DNA of 64,000 bases from Metallyticus violacea (Eukaryota > Arthropoda > Insecta > Mantodea > Metallyticidae). Positions within the stretch are counted from its first letter, which is position 1, and every line of letters begins with the position of its first letter. The notes beneath the pieces are model-generated. The model saw nothing but the letters and a program-made list of their open reading frames with translations, had not been told where the DNA came from and did not search any database. Below, piece after piece: positions 20,937-35,285 of this stretch. Made by a program: the position numbers and the translations under genes. The stretch is from contig CM060835.1 of the NCBI GenBank assembly GCA_030762175.1, positions 84,222,001-84,286,000 on the forward strand. The letters are read 5' to 3'.

Positions 20937-22625
20937 ACTTAAGAATATAAGTATTTGCTTTATTCTAGATTAAGTATAATAGTAATTATTTTAATTCATA
21001 TATTATTATTTGCTTTTATGTCATCTGCATCTAATCAGCTAAATAGTAAAATGCATAAATATAAGGCAGATATTAGTATTTGAAAATAATTTCTTGTATC
21101 CTACTATATCTTTAATTTCATAAAAGGGAGGAAAAAAATACAGAATTGATTTTAGACATATAACATTTAGAGTGGACATTTTACATGGAATTTCCAAGGT
21201 GCTGCTCACATGTAAAGTAAGTACATATTAAAAACATGAAAAAAAATATGTTGTGACAAAGTTTGACTTTTCTTTTGCACTCAAGTTTTCTGAAGTTTAT
21301 TATTCATTTATTAATGTTTAGCAACCTTTTGTATTTTCCTGAAATCCTCTCAAAAGCAATGGAATGGCTTATTTACAAAATGAATGCTATTTAATCATAA
21401 TAATTCTGCCTCTTGTATTGCAACAATATATACATACACATACAAATGTAGGACAACAAACACAGCTTGACATGCTTTATTTTGCAATATTTCAGATTTG
21501 TTAAGTTTATGCTCTACTACTCGGAGGTGTGTAAGACAATACTGAATTTCATTGGTGTTCTCATTGCATAACTTGATCAGAAGTTTAAGATTAAATGCAA
21601 ATTTTCTCTCAAAAGCAATAATCATTACTGCACATTTACTAAAAATTTAGTAAGACATAAGAGATAATAATATGCTGTTTGAATGGGAAATACCAACTAT
21701 ATATATTTTGTGTATTAAAACATCAGTTAGCATATTTAATAATTAAACCTTTTGTCAAAGTGTGTTGAAACCATGGTTTTATTTTATTCATATGTTCTAA
21801 TAGTATAAAATGGAAGTATAAGGTATAATTTGGTGCAATATTTTTTTAAAATTTTTTGTATTCATGAAAAAAAATATCTTCAAAAACTTAGAAACATGGC
21901 ATTCTTAAACATTATAGAAAACTCAGCTTTTAAGTAAGAGAATACCCCATTGGTTACACAAAATAGAATGTTGAGATACTACAGGAGTTTGTGGATGCAT
22001 GTGAGTAATAAGGATGTGGAACACAATGCTATTTTTATGACAGCCATTTAGGTGAGAGATAGAGGAAAGATGATACTACACTATTACAGCAGTCTGCCTT
22101 GAGTAATATAAATCTTATAGTAATGCAGTGTACTATAGAACAGCATGGACTTATTTATTATATGTACAATGAAAAAGCTATTTCAAGTTCAAAAACCACG
22201 AAACATAACTCATGTATACATTGTTACCAACATTTTAAAACTCTTTGGACCGAGAAACTGACAGTGTATGCTAGTACCTTAATACAATTTGCAACTCTGT
22301 AGCTGTGTAAACTAGAGATTTTTACTGGCCTGTAAAATTGCTTGTTACATAGTCTTATGACATTTGCTGTTCCAAATGTTAATGAATCTTATTTCCTTAA
22401 CATACTTTTAAACATTACACCTTGGTGATTCTAATGTCTAACATATGTTAGTTGTTTTATACCACCTTTTTGTACCCTATACCTAGTTATATTTCTGTAA
22501 CTCTGACAAGATACATGGTTTGTGGATCTGTGTAATGCAACATTATTATACCTGTATCACATACTTCACATCTGTATTTATACAGATTTGGCAGTTCTGA
22601 CTGTAATAAAAATAAACATTTTATA
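20937..22625 (+). other. Probable PUS7 3' UTR
   Basis: AT-rich sequence without recognised repeats from the stop to a doubled polyadenylation signal AATAAAAATAAA (22604-22615). The contrast with the repeat-packed introns on either side supports a transcribed, constrained 3' UTR. The true end is not proven, and earlier AATAAA-like motifs exist. Confidence 0.5.
22604..22615 (+). terminator. Polyadenylation signal AATAAAAATAAA
   Basis: Two overlapping AATAAA hexamers, followed within 30 bases by a T-rich stretch (TTATTTCATTTCATTT near 22639). This is the best candidate for PUS7 transcript 3'-end formation. Confidence 0.5.
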
Positions 22626-22944
22626 TAACCTGAAGCGGATTTATTTCATTTCATTTAAGGATTTATATGAAACTCTACTCCAAAGTGTAGAAAGACATTA
22701 GCTAATTATTGTATATTTTGTTTATTTATGTAGTAGTTCATTCAGATTAATCGGATAAAAGCTGAAATGCCTATCTTCAATTTTCACACATCATGAGTAT
22801 CTCAAATTTGTTTTTTTTTTTTGTATCTGGTTTTATAAATAACAGGCTAATTTAGAATGAAAGATTATATGCACATGAATTCTTTGACAGTTCATGACAA
22901 TATAATTAATATAAGGTCCTCATTCTGCCATGCAGTTGGAAATT
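22626..22944. other. Intergenic, nothing recognised
   Basis: Short AT-rich interval between the PUS7 3' end and the LINE copy that follows. Confidence 0.4.
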
Positions 22945-25900
22945 AACTTTATTTATTACATCAGATACAATATAACAATAAGGCCTGGTTCAACCCAAGC
23001 TCTTCACCAGGCCAATATTGAATTTTTACATGCACTCTGGTGAATAATAACAATATTTTTAATGTACAAATTACCCTAAACAAACCGAATGAAACACATA
23101 TCAATATAATAATTTCACAAATACACTGATAAATACAAATACCATACAAATTACCTGGAAAAAACCCAATCCAAATCAAAAATCCTCTCTCCTCACAGAC
23201 TGTATCCATTTTTCTTAACATATTGTCCTAGTTTCCTAAATTGACTTTGATCACCAACCATTTTCTTAGCTGCAATTAATTTATATAACTTCAAGCATTT
23301 CCCATTTATCAGTTTTGTCTCCATGCTCACCATTAGTCCTAAAACCCCTTAATCTCCAAATTCCCAATCTAAACCATGCCAGTTCCTCTCTCTCCTGCTT
23401 ATTGCATTTACTATTATTTCTTTCTCTTTTGGCACCCTCTTTTATCTCCTGATATAACATTAACAAATTCTTCTCCCACATTATAGAATGTAACACCTGC
23501 CCATTCATTTTAATCTGTTTCCAGAAATCTCTCTGCAAATCACCTCTTCTTAGCCATAGATCCCCCATTCCATTCCTCCTTAACTCTTCCCCAACTTTGT
23601 GCATTCGATAGCAATTACCTGTTCCAAATTTTTGGAATATTAAACATTCTTTTAATCATTTTCTTCTGACACAAACCATCCCCATTTCCAAGAGTGCTCC
23701 GACATTTGCTGCATTTTTAGGGATTCCCAACACAATCTTACAAAAACTACTAAGTACCCTATCTATCCATTTCCGTCTTTCCTCTGTCCCTCATAATTCA
23801 ATACCATAGCCCACCTAGACTCCATCATTGCTCTATATAATCTTTCCAACAGCTCAGGCACGACAAACTTACATTTCTTTAATAACTTAATCCCTGGTTA
23901 GCACAGATTTCTTCTGTTTCTCCCATTGACCCAAAACACACAAAACCATTCCTAAATATGAAAATTACTTCACAATCTGTATCTTCTCCCTGGCCATATA
24001 CCCCTTCTCATCCTTTCTCAAATTATTTCCCTTTTTAAACACCATAAATTGTCTTTTCTTGATTAACTTTTAAGATTCCATTTTTTTGCAGTACCTCAAA
24101 ATTTCTGATAACACATACCTTAATGCTATTCCTGAGATAGATGCAACTATTAAACCATCAGTATAGAGTAAGCCCGGAATCTCCAGTTTATTTCATATGG
24201 TTTGTGAATATTCACTGCTGTAAACCTACCATTATGTCATCTATAAATAAATTGAAAAGAATCGGACTCGATTTGCACCCTTGTCTAAGCCCCCCTATCT
24301 GGCAATCTATCATACACCTTTCACTACATCTAACACAGAACATATTATCCTTATAAAGCTCCTTCAGCAAAACAATCATCTCTTACTCATCCCTTTGTGC
24401 CATAATTTATACCATAGCACCTTTGTATTAATTTGATCATATACTTTCTCTAGGTCAACAAATACAGCATATAATCTGCCCAGTTTGTTAGATAAGAGTT
24501 TATCATTGTTTTAGTATCAAATACATAATCAGAGTTCTTCTGCCTTTTCTAAAACTTGATTGAATTGGGGAGATTAGAGTTTTCTTTTCTATCCAACCAT
24601 TTATCATCACTTAAAATTTGCATAAAAACCTTGCCAAAATTTAACTGAAGACCAATTTCTGTATAAATTCCTGATTCATCAATAGATCCTTTACCCTTAT
24701 ACATGGGGCATATAATAGCTGTACACCAACTCTCGGGTATGCTCTTCGTTCACTTGATTGAATTCAATAAACCTGTTAAGCACTCTAATTGGTTTTGCTT
24801 TTGACACCATACCTGAAAAAAATTCTACTGGCAATCCATCTTTTCTACTGCCTTTTCTTCTTTCCCTTCTGAACCTGCTTCAACACCTCTTCACAAGAGA
24901 ACTCTCTGTCAAGCATCTCATTGTATCTTAATTCCAATTCCAAATTCCAACCCATCATCACACCATCCCTAAATTTATATAAGCCTTTAAAATACCCCAC
25001 CCTTTTCTCTAGCACAATTGGTCTCCCCATTCTAGCTTTTGTACAATTTCTTATAATTTTTCATATTAGTTGTGCCTTCCCCAATCCAATTTTTGTCTGT
25101 ATATCTATGGCCTTTTTTTTTTACCCATTCGTCTTTTTTCCAATCTAATAATCTTAGCTCCATCAATCTTCCTCTATCCTCCACTAGAGATTTTCTCTTT
25201 ACTTAATTAAAACACCCTTTACTAAGCTTCTCATTATCCTGCATTCATAATCAAACCAGTCCTTGTCCTAATGAGCATCCTATTTCCTCTCCACTTAAAC
25301 ACAAATTCAAATAACTTAGAGCCTATCCCTCTTTTCTAGCTTTGTACCAATTAATTCCATAAACACATTACAGAATTCATAATTAAATAGAACTCTTAAG
25401 CCTGAGCCTGACAATACCTATATCTGTCCACTTTCTCACCCAATTCCTCCTTGGTAGAACATGGACCCTTCTTTTTGATATTTAATTTGCCCCTCCCATT
25501 CCACCACAAGGGGAAAATGAGAGCTATTGCTCACTCTTCATCACTTTGAAGTTTGTCGCTGAGTCTAAAGGCTCCCAACCAAAAAACCGCAAAATCTACA
25601 ACATTTTGACCACTTGCACTAACAAACTATTTTGGCCTTATTGCTTCTAGTAACACTTCTTATCTTACTCTGTAGCTAAATCATCTAATGTGCTGCAATC
25701 CTTTGCTTGTAAATTCCCAATTCTTGCATTAAAATCACCCAGTAATAAAAATTCTATCATCGGAAATCCTTCTCTGATTTCTTCCATCTCATTTTCTATG
25801 TAGTGGAAGAGGTCTGGGCTGTGAAACTGGGACTTTCTAGGAGGATTATAAACTATGCCTACACATAATGCTAACTTCACCCACATTACCCCTTCCATCT

Positions 25901-27240
25901 TTGATCTGACCCTTCCATTCTTTTCTGTATAATAACCCCAAAGCACCCAATGCTCTCCCCTTGATATTCTTTCTTGAACCCATTTTTCCCAAAAATTCAA
26001 AATCTATCATTCTTATTTCCTCTCCCCCTTCTAATCATATTTCAACTGCATCTAATATGTGTACCTTACCCACTAATCACCCAATAAAGCTCATTGACAA
26101 ACTGCTTTTTAAGCCTTCGCAGTTCCAGAACCAACCTCACAGACCCGACCACCACCTCCTCATGCTATGCTGATTCCACCCTATATCTGAATTCCTGCAG
26201 CTTCTTCATACTTCTCAACTCGATTCCCACATGCCTTTGTACCATGTTACAAGGTTCTTAGAAAGGTGTCCCATGATATTGACGCAACACTCCTACTTGA
26301 TACTTCTTCTCTCTTCTTCCTCCACCTCTTCTCTCATCTGCTGTTGAATCTCTTGTATCCAGGCCTTTTGGATAGATACCAACCCTTCCATGATCCTGGA
26401 ATTCCAGACTCTGCTCGTGTCGACCTCAGCTCTCACTTCTCTCTAGGCACACATAATCAATCCCACTTCAATCTTCCACTTCTCAGACCACCTTGTACAG
26501 GACTTGGAAGCATAACCTGCTGTGTATTACTACCATGTTCCCTTTTATTAAGGGCCACAATGCTTCCATCCATCCATAATTATATATTTTGTATATGGGC
26601 TTGTTTCCCATTTGCACTTGCTTCTTTCATTTCTGATATTATCCTCTTATGTTCCCTCTCTCCTTTGATAAATCCTTATCAATAAAAATATTTCTTCCTT
26701 TAAATTTCTTTGCACTACTTAAGATTTCATGCACAATACTCTTTGTGGTGAACTTCACTTCAATCCTCTTCTGCCCCAACTGATATGCATCTACATTTTC
26801 CCATCCTCCTAATTGCACCTCCAACTTATTTTCCAAAATCTCTTGCACCTCTGATTTGAACCAAATTCCTCTCTTTTCTTCCACTTCAATAATCACCAGA
26901 TTTAATTTGCGGTTTTCACTCTCCTATCTTTCCATCTTAGTTTTAATTACTCCTATCTCCTTTTGTATTGACTCCCACTTCTTCACATATCTTGTGTTTA
27001 ATTTCCTGAGACATTACATTCATCTTATTACCGAGACAAACTTCTAATCCATTCATTCTCTCCAAGATCTTATCCACATTTTCCAAATCATTTGGACCGG
27101 GGTTCAACTCAACTTCCCCCCCTGATGATTAACAGAAAGGCCAGTATAATTCCAGCAATGAAATCTTTCTTGGACTCTTCAATTTCTCTTACTTGTCCTT
27201 GCTTCTGTCAACTTTTAATGAAATTAACACTCACTCAACA
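22945..27240 (-). mobile_element. LINE-1 family copy b, nearly full-length but decayed
   Basis: The minus-strand order is as expected for an APE-type LINE. VELNPGP lies at the N-terminus (near 27115-27095). A KFKGRNIFIDKDLSKE block follows (26720-26665), like the pre-endonuclease region of such ORFs. The endonuclease has LLLGDFNARIG (about 25758-25726). A reverse-transcriptase entry block reads PESWCTAIICPMYKGKGS (about 24750-24695). The C-terminal frames lie at 23604-22961. The 3' end carries AATAAA on the minus strand near 22955. Many stops and frameshifts remain, including a slipped G run just before VELNPGP. Length is about 4.3 kb. Confidence 0.85.
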
Positions 27241-28391
27241 ACTATAATTTCATAATTCTTTCAATTGCCTATTGATTTTTGTAGTTCCACTACAGTATAT
27301 GAGTAATTCCTGTAAACTTAATTTATTTCTCTCTTATAGAGATAATATTTTAGTAATTTTTTTTTTTTTATTCACTAACATATTAAAGTACAGTTTATGA
27401 CTGATATTGGCATTTCCTGTTTTGAATGCATGTTTCAGACCAACATTTTAATTAATGTACTATTAAAGTTCTTGCTACATACTGTAAGAATAATTTATTC
27501 ATTCATTTTCTTTTAAAATGTCTTTTGACACATTTTTCCCAATTTTTTTGATTATAATGGGAAGTGGTTTTCAAGAAATATAAATAATCAAATGGACAAA
27601 TAAAATAAATGCCAAAAGCAATCAGGAAGCTCAATTCTTCTGCAATCTCTCAGTGACTGAAATTGAGGCTCTTAAAAGTAACCAAATGAGACTGTAGTCT
27701 CAAAGTTAATTTTTACATTTGAATATCAATAAATGCATAATAAAGTATTTAAATTATCATTCTCTCTGAGAAACAAATATAAGACCCATTTAGCAGGAAT
27801 GACAATTTGTTCTGTACATAAAAAATCCCTAAGGAATGGACATAATCTAATTCAAAGTATAGCAGCTTATGGTAAATAGCTGTTCCTTCATTTTTCTCTT
27901 ATATGACATCACTTGTAAATTTTTACTAATACTTTACAAATGTGCACTTCTTTTGTGGAATAGAGCCCAGGAAGTTAACTGTAACAGTCTTGCCACTGCT
28001 GAGGGATATTATGTAACAATCAGAACTCATAGCATGCATTCGGTGTTTCTTTTATTATTTATTAGTAGTAAATAGTAATTAATGTTGTATTCATCATAGT
28101 AGATGCTTGAAATACTTGCCCTTCACTGTGAGACATGTCTGAATTCTTTTGAATAAATTTTGAGAAATTACCACAATTTATTCTCCTAAGAAATGGAAAT
28201 TGCTTCCCAAATATTTAGTTTCAGCGCCTTCTTGGATTTTATTTCATATATTACAGTAATTTTACATGGATGAAGATGCAGCAGCTAAGTGGTTTTATAT
28301 GCACTGTTGGCAGACACACCATCTTGCTGGGCTAATTATGTTAAAAGACTTTTGAGGAGAAGTTTCTAATCATTAGACTATTTCTTCAAAC
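27241..28391. other. Intergenic, nothing recognised
   Basis: AT-rich, with a T run at 27358-27369. I saw no coding signature or element ends. Confidence 0.4.
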
Positions 28392-28403
28392 ATCTCTGTT
28401 AAA

Positions 28404-28690
28404 TATTGTACTTATGAAGCTGTTGACAATGGAGTGGCAACATAACCTAAACTTAGTATTCATTTTTTTACACTAAACTCCATTCACTTACACAAAAGTA
28501 AGACGCATTTCGGAAGAATCTCTCCCATCTTCAGTTTCTCACTGAACCGCCGTTACTCAAAACTATGCTGGACAAACGGATGTTCCTCTGGTGAGCAACT
28601 GAATATGAGAGAGATTCTCCTGAAACGTGTCTTACTTTTGTGTAAATGAATGGAGTTTAGTGTAAAAAATGTATACCTAAGTTAGGTTAT
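28404..28690. mobile_element. Minimal PLE fold-back, no coding sequence
   Basis: The arms at about 28442-28545 and 28590-28690 are inverted. Both contain a hammerhead-like core (minus sense CTGAAGA at 28534-28528; plus CTGAATA at 28599) and the tail CTTACTTTTGTGTAA, then AATGGAGTTTAGTGTAAA. The exact 12-bp duplication ATCTCTGTTAAA flanks it (28392-28403 and 28691-28702). The one-sided extension (28404-28441) is on the left. The stem III hexamers are ATGCGT and ACGTGT, each one C-to-T change from the palindrome ACGCGT. Confidence 0.88.
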
Positions 28691-28702
28691 ATCTCTGTTA
28701 AA

Positions 28703-31669
28703 ACCTGTTTTTTGGTTTTGACTTGTCATTAAAAATGCCTTGGGTTTTGAACTTTGCTCATCATTCTGAAAATTGCCCTTCGCAATGGAAATGTAGCACA
28801 GAAGTCTCTCCTGCAGTACTTGTACTAATTTCTTTTGCATGTAACAATTATTAGTAAATATTCTTTGTTGTATCATATGTCTTCACTTTTGACATACTTA
28901 AGAATATACAATACATAGAAAATATAGCATGCTCTTTCTACAGGCATGCAATGAAACAATTCTCTGCATCAGCAAAACTTTAACTCCAATCTTACCAGGA
29001 ATTGCTAATCTACTTAAGTGAACCAATTTCCACTAGTGATGGATAAAGTGGCTCGCTTTTGTGGCTCAGGCCGTTCAGTTTTTCTACAAATGGGGGAAAA
29101 GCAGAGGATTAATATGAAGAAAGAAAAGAGGGAGGGGAACATTTTCATACAGACTTTTATTTTAAAAATAACAATTTCATATACAAATCCAAATTATTTT
29201 TGTGTGAGAAATCACAATTTCACATCAAATGCAAAGAATATTTTGCAAGAGATTGCATTTTCATACAAAAAGAAATTATCTTTTATTAGAAAAAATATAT
29301 TTTCAGATTAAATGCAAATTATTTTTGTTTATAAAAATATTACAGTTTCACATAAAAGCTATTGTACTGACTGGCACTTTAATGTAAAATGCAAATGAAC
29401 TAGCAGCTTACTAGTAGAGCAACCCTGTAACAAGCAATTCCAAGGAAGCATGTAAGTACGTTTTGAGTCTTGCTCCTGATGTGCTTTATATACAAATATA
29501 ACAGAAAGTGAAGGAACATGTTTTCTTAATCTTTCACATTGCATTATCTGAACCTAGACTACAGCACCCTAGACTCTTTGTTTTGGCAACCTCTGAACAT
29601 TCCCAATCCCAAAAAACCATCTCTTCTATTGTACTGATGCAACATGAGAGAGAAAGAGAACCTAATCACTCCTGATCCAAACATTCCTGTATACCTGTTC
29701 CTGAAGAACCATGATTCACTTTTACTGAGTCATCAAAGAACTGCTCAAAAGATCCAATTTGTGAATATGTGACCTTTCTAGTTTCCACTAGTGTATACAA
29801 TCTCCAATTATGTAGGGAAATGATGGAAAGGTATCATTTTCATAAAATATTAAATGTTATGTCATTACAAAAACCTGACCATTTTGTAATTAGAGCAGTG
29901 CATTGAAAAAAAAAACAACTTTTTATGCTCATGTGTTAATGCTTGTACTCCAACTTTTTGCATATAATATTGTAATTTTAGAAAAATCTAGCACAATATA
30001 TGTTCGTTTTTGGGTCTATTATTAACTTATTAGCAAAATATTTTACCTATCATTGTGTAGGTTTGTCAGTTACACAAACTTAATTTCTGTTAAATCTATT
30101 CAGTCAAATTAATTCCTGTACACATTATGATACAGAAAACAATTTATATTACTGATAATAGAGTAGATTCACCCTACACATTTTTAAAAAAATAATTTTA
30201 AAATTATTTTTACATACCCAATCTCTCTTTTAATGAGTTATTTATTTATTTATACAAATTTAATATTTTATTTTAGAAACCAATCTTTCATTTAGCACAC
30301 TTTATAATTCACAAAAGTTCAACCCATTAAACATTTTTACAAGGCCATTGTCAGTAAACACTCTTATCAGCTTATTACCTAATTTCTGTGGTCCTTCCAT
30401 TTGTCTAGTCATCACATTTATAATGCAAGTGCATAACCCTGAAGCAGTTGCCTACAAGGATAATTTACTAAGCAAATTACATAGATTTAGTACTAAAAGT
30501 AAGAAGGGCAACTGAATAACCAGTATATGTTTATGAAACTCAAGTTTTTATGTAGCCTATAATTAGCTTATAGCACATTTCACTCTCTTGGAGGATACAG
30601 CTTACAGAAGTGCCTTTTTAGTGTGCGAGTCTTGACGAGACAGAATCTATGGTTGTATCTAAAGAAGAGCCGGTGTTCCTTATAATTTCTGCCACATTTC
30701 TAGGTTTTATATAGGGAAATATTACAGAATACACTGAGAACAATAATGCTTTGTGATATCTCAGTCAACTGGATAAGTCCAGAGGCACTTTAGCCTTCCA
30801 TGCACAGCAAATAGCATAGGCATATATGCAAGTGGGAAGGTGATAAGATCTGATTTACTCAAGTCAACCCACAGTGGATAGCAGAATCTGTCATTTCATT
30901 TTGAACTTTTAGCATTATGTTTGATGGGAAGGATCTGACCCTTGTGCTTATAATTATTAAATTTCATTCCATTTTTAGTGCACATCAAAAGTGTTTTACA
31001 GAAGTTCCAGGAAAGAAAATGCAGTATAGTTTTTGTTCCTAGTGAATTAGTTTTGAAAGCAAAACTATATCATGTATGTTTCAGCATTTGAAGAGCTATG
31101 AGATAAGACAAGCATCAGACAATTGGAAATAATATTTAACTTGCTTTTGAACTGGACTTGTTCTATTAAATTTATTTTTTAAAATAAGCAACTGTGTTAA
31201 TATTAGCATAAATGTAATTTCAGGGGATATCCTATATGGTACTCTGAAGGCAAAGACTTGTAAAAAGATGTTTCACATGCAGATTGACTGAAATTGCATT
31301 GTAAAACAGCTCAAGGACTACACTTCAAGAGAGCAATGTTTACAGCCCATTGTGATTTGTACATGCACACAGAGAGTGCAGTAATTCTTTTGCCCCAGAG
31401 AAATTATGAGATTTTGGCTGCCAGCCTTGAGACTCTAGTAAGGCAAATATCTGTCCCTAACTTTATAGTTGAAATTAAGATTATTCTAAAATTCTGCTGA
31501 TATTCTACTCCCTGTGTTTTCTCTTATATACTGCTATACTTGGATACTGCTATATTTTTATAAACTGTTATTACTATTTTTTTTTAAATCCCATACAATG
31601 CATGAAATCTGCTTATCTGTTGATTGTCACTTAACGTTATATAAATTCATTGAAATGTTAGGGTACAAA
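28703..31669. other. About 3 kb intergenic, nothing recognised
   Basis: Between PUS7 and MCM3. No conserved peptide, tRNA or repeat family member was recognised. ATTTATTTATTTATA runs occur near 30240. Confidence 0.4.
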
Positions 31670-31680
31670 CTGATTACAGA

Positions 31681-31891
31681 ATAATACAACAATTTTTAAT
31701 GAGGAAATCACTCAAATTTCGCTAATTTTGTTCCATTTTGACATGTTTTGAAGGCTGTTACATTCATCATCATCATCCTTCAGAACATAACCAAGTATGT
31801 GGAACAAAATTAGTGAAATTTGAGCGATTTGCTCATTAAAAATTGCCATATTATACTATATTTCACTGTTAAATTCCTGCTATTTAAAACT
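31681..31891. mobile_element. Minimal PLE fold-back, no coding sequence
   Basis: The left arm from 31681 (AATAATACAACAATTTTTAATG...) and the right arm ending near 31855 are inverted, with GACATGTTTT and the tail GGAACAAAATTAGTGAAATTT. The extension (TTTCACTGTTAAATTCCTGC) is on the right. The 11-bp duplication ACTGATTACAG flanks it (31670-31680 and 31892-31902). The hammerhead core is degraded, and an (ATC)n expansion at 31765-31778 sits where stem II would be. Confidence 0.85.
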
Positions 31892-32154
31892 ACTGATTAC
31901 AGTATGTTTAACCCTTTCATCATTATTGTGGACAAAACAATTCTGTCTACTTAAGTGCCTACCGCACTGCATGGAACAGTTCTTCTCACTTTAATTCTAC
32001 ATTGCTATTATTATCAAATACCTTTTATTATAAGGCATAATGTACTATATACCTGAATGTATTATCACATAAACAGTACCTGTCTTCTTATAATGCTGCA
32101 TAAAGTTCAATGACTCAGCATCTGACTGTAACAGAAATTAATATTGAAATGCAA

Positions 32155-32400
32155 GTGATGTATGCCTCATTGGCAAAGGATAGAGCCCTAAATGGGAGAT
32201 CTACAGTTCGATTCCTGCCAATATTATCCACCACAACTAAGGTTGTTTTCTATAGACCTTGGCAAATGCTGAGAAGCTATCCCAAACATAGGCCTGGAAC
32301 ACTTTCTTCCCATCCCCCATTCCCAAAGAAAAGTATTTTCTCAATTTATCATTTCATCTTTTGTATCAGTGTCAATTGCATGTGCTTTAGTAAAATAAAT
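32155..32400 (+). repeat. SINE-1 copy, strongly degenerate
   Basis: Box B remnant AGTTCGATTCCTGCC near 32205-32219, then the family segments AGGCCTGGAACACTTTCTTCC and ATTTATCATTTCATCTTTTG. The head is poorly preserved. Confidence 0.7.
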
Positions 32401-34269
32401 GGAAGTTAAAAAAAACTGAGCACATCATATACGTTTGCCTGAACCTTGCTTTGAAGCTTACCACAGTGAAAAGATTTTTTAGAAATCAATGTAGGCAGCA
32501 TGCTTATTTTTTCTTTGGCTCACTCTGAAATGTGCTCTATTTTAGTATGAGTCATGTAGAGAAATTTTATTCATTGTTGGTCCCTCCTGTACTAGTGTGT
32601 ATTTTACAAAGAAAGTCGGTTATTACTTTCTTTGACACTACACAAGTATTTCAGTAGGTTCGATTGCTAGCTTATGTTAGACCAGAATCTGAAGCCAGTG
32701 AGAACAAGTATGCAGTGTCAAACTCTGCTATGCATCATTACTTCATAAGACAGCTGTAGCTACTCAGCTAATTCGTGGATATAAGGCAGCAGAAAAACAA
32801 AGTGGCAAATAAACAGTTTCCTTATTAATTTTTTAAATTTAAAATTAATTTCATGTAGGAACTAAAACAGTGAAGCAAATAATTTGTTTTTAAATCAACT
32901 CACTAGCTAATTAAAAATTCTTTATTCATGTTCTACAAAAAAATTAGTTTAGTCTAAAATGTACAAATAACATTTTATACATATCTACAATATATATTAT
33001 TCATAGTTTGACATTTAAATGATTTCTTGGTTTTTGTTCACTCATATATTTTGCAAAATAACAGTAAAAACTCCATTTTAAGAAACAGCTGGAATTGAAG
33101 TAAACATTGACATGCTTGGAAGTGATGAAGACACTTAAATGGTTAATGGCAAAACAATCAATGAAGAATGTACATAAGCATTAAGGAACACAACATGGAA
33201 GACTAAGGTGAAGTACAATTTCACCCTTCCATGTAATGAAAATAAAAGGAGCCCATTTGCTACACATCATGAAACAGATGCAGTTAGACAATGTGGGACA
33301 TTTACCTATAAATTGATCAGTAAATCATAATGAGTAAAATGGAAAAAATACATATATGTTTTACAGCAAATAAAAACTGCTTTATGAAATTTCATACAGA
33401 ATGAATGAATATGTATTTTATGAAATGTGACATTTGAGTATTTCAAAAAATAATTACAATTTTTTTTCTGGTATAGTAAATTTATTTGTGTATTTGTTAA
33501 GTATAATTTTATGACTTTAAGTTCCCAAAAATGCATGTTAGCACATGGTAATAATAAAAATTATTACTGCAATAAACAAAAGTAAACAATTTTAATTGTG
33601 ATATAATAGTTTATGACTGCAATTCCATCTGTTAAGCGTATCTTAAAAAATAAATAAAAAAACATTAAAAGTGCCAGAAAGTTTAGATATATGTGCATTA
33701 GGTGATTTACACTGCAATGCAGAATGGCATTATGAAAAAACTTGTGTTTACACCATGCTTTATATAGTGATATATCAAACAGGGCAAAATATATCCCTGA
33801 AAGGGAGGAAATTTTTCCTTAACGAGAGAGGAAATACTCCCTTTGCCCGTTACTTTGAACCCTGGCTAAACTTATACTAGTTCAAGATGCTATATCATAA
33901 AAGACCTGTATCCTTAACTGTAGAGTACTAAACAAATGCGCTACCGTCATATTGTGATTGTATAAACACCAGAATACAGTGTAATGTTGAATTGTAATTC
34001 AGGTAAATTTACTTAATAATGTGAATACTTATTTCTTTATATGAGATTTTTCTATTTCATTTGCATGGTGCTTGGTTGATATTGTTGGCAATCAATTGGT
34101 TTAAGAATAACTGGTTTTTGTGGTACGTGTTATTATAGGAACAAGAAACATCTAAAATGGTGGTCTAATCACATCCTCCAAAAATGTAATATCTGTTTTT
34201 TGAGTTTATCCTCTCAGCCCTTGTAACTTGTTAAGATCAACTTCCACAAGCTCAGCCAGAGTTGGTCTT
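32401..34269. other. Intergenic, nothing recognised
   Basis: AT-rich with several polypurine and A-rich stretches. A 69-codon open frame at 33671-33880 has no recognisable homology and no splice or promoter context, so I do not call it a gene. Confidence 0.4.
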
Positions 34270-34275
34270 TTTTGA

Positions 34276-34553
34276 ATGGTGTTTAACGCCCGATTTTACT
34301 GTTGCGACACCACAGGCAGTGAACGCTGATGATACGTGAGATGAAATGATATATTGGAAAAGAATTTTTTTTAAGGAAGGAAACGTTCCAGGCCTAAGGT
34401 TAGGGTACATCCCCGGCATTTGCCATTTATGAGGAATGAGGAAAACTTGGAAAAAACTTCAGTCAGGGAGGGCGGTCCTGGCGGGATTCGAACCCCAGAC
34501 CTCCCGCTCACGAGTCCGCACCTTAACGACCTCGGCCTCCCGTGGCGGTGGAG
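34276..34553 (-). repeat. SINE-1 copy, well preserved, reverse orientation
   Basis: On the minus strand: GCCACGGGAGGCCGAGG (box A region, 34550-34530), GACTCGTGAGCGGGAGG, and box B GGTTCGAATCCC (about 34496-34485). The CAGGACC-like body follows, then the 3' segment with AAATCGGGCGTTAAACACC at 34300-34280. The tRNA-like head resembles class II (Leu/Ser-type) tRNAs. Confidence 0.92.
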
Positions 34554-34559
34554 AGAGTG

Positions 34560-35285
34560 GCCAGTCTTGGCAAGATGTTGCAACAATATATTTATATTTT
34601 TTAACAAGTTTTTACTTTAGTAAGTTTTGCTCAAATTATTCAGTTAATCTAATGATCGGCTACTTTACAAGGATAGTACGACTAACGTTCTTAGACAACT
34701 TGGAAATTGAACATGTTAATCTTTGGATTTAATCTCTCCCTTAGATTTCTAAAAACAAAACTTGATGAAATTAAACGAGCAAGAGTGGTAGCACATTGTC
34801 ATAAATTTCTCATTATCTTATCAATTGCAAATTATTCAGGGGAGAGGGAACAAGACCAGTAGACGCAACGGAAATTTGGAAAACAATTTGTAGTGCCAGT
34901 GCAGTATTAATTAATAATTTATTTTGTAAGACATACTACCTTGCGTGATTCAGCTGTACACTATTTTATCTCTCTCGTAAATTGTATAAAAGCCCATGCC
35001 CACGTGCAATTATGGTTAATTATCTGTTGGCAAGGACAAATGCAATAAATTCACAAATTAACTCTTAACCATAGTTGTGGGCAATAACACAATCTTGCGG
35101 TTCGTGGAACCTCTAAGGAATAAAATGTTATAATTATACAAAGATACATTTAAAATAAGGTTAATAAAATATCAGTTTCGATACTTTATTAACTGAACAT
35201 AATCATACACACTTTACTGCAAAATATCAATGGCGAAGTTAGCTATAGTTGACTGGGGAGTCTGAGACTTATCTTAAATTTTCTT
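34560..35285. other. Intergenic, nothing recognised
   Basis: It may include the 3' flank of the hAT element that follows, but no terminal inverted repeat was identified. Confidence 0.35.

Noticed and set aside
31763..31778. Intact hammerhead in the 31681 fold-back
   Set aside because: An ATC-repeat expansion disrupts the core and stem II, so only the palindrome and tail remain.
34270..34560. Functional tRNA gene with intact box A and B
   Set aside because: It has no complete cloverleaf, and the same head is attached to a common SINE body at nine other sites.
34436..34732. 98-codon + frame ending in membrane-like sequence
   Set aside because: Its first two thirds are a SINE-1 copy read antisense, and the rest has no recognisable homology.
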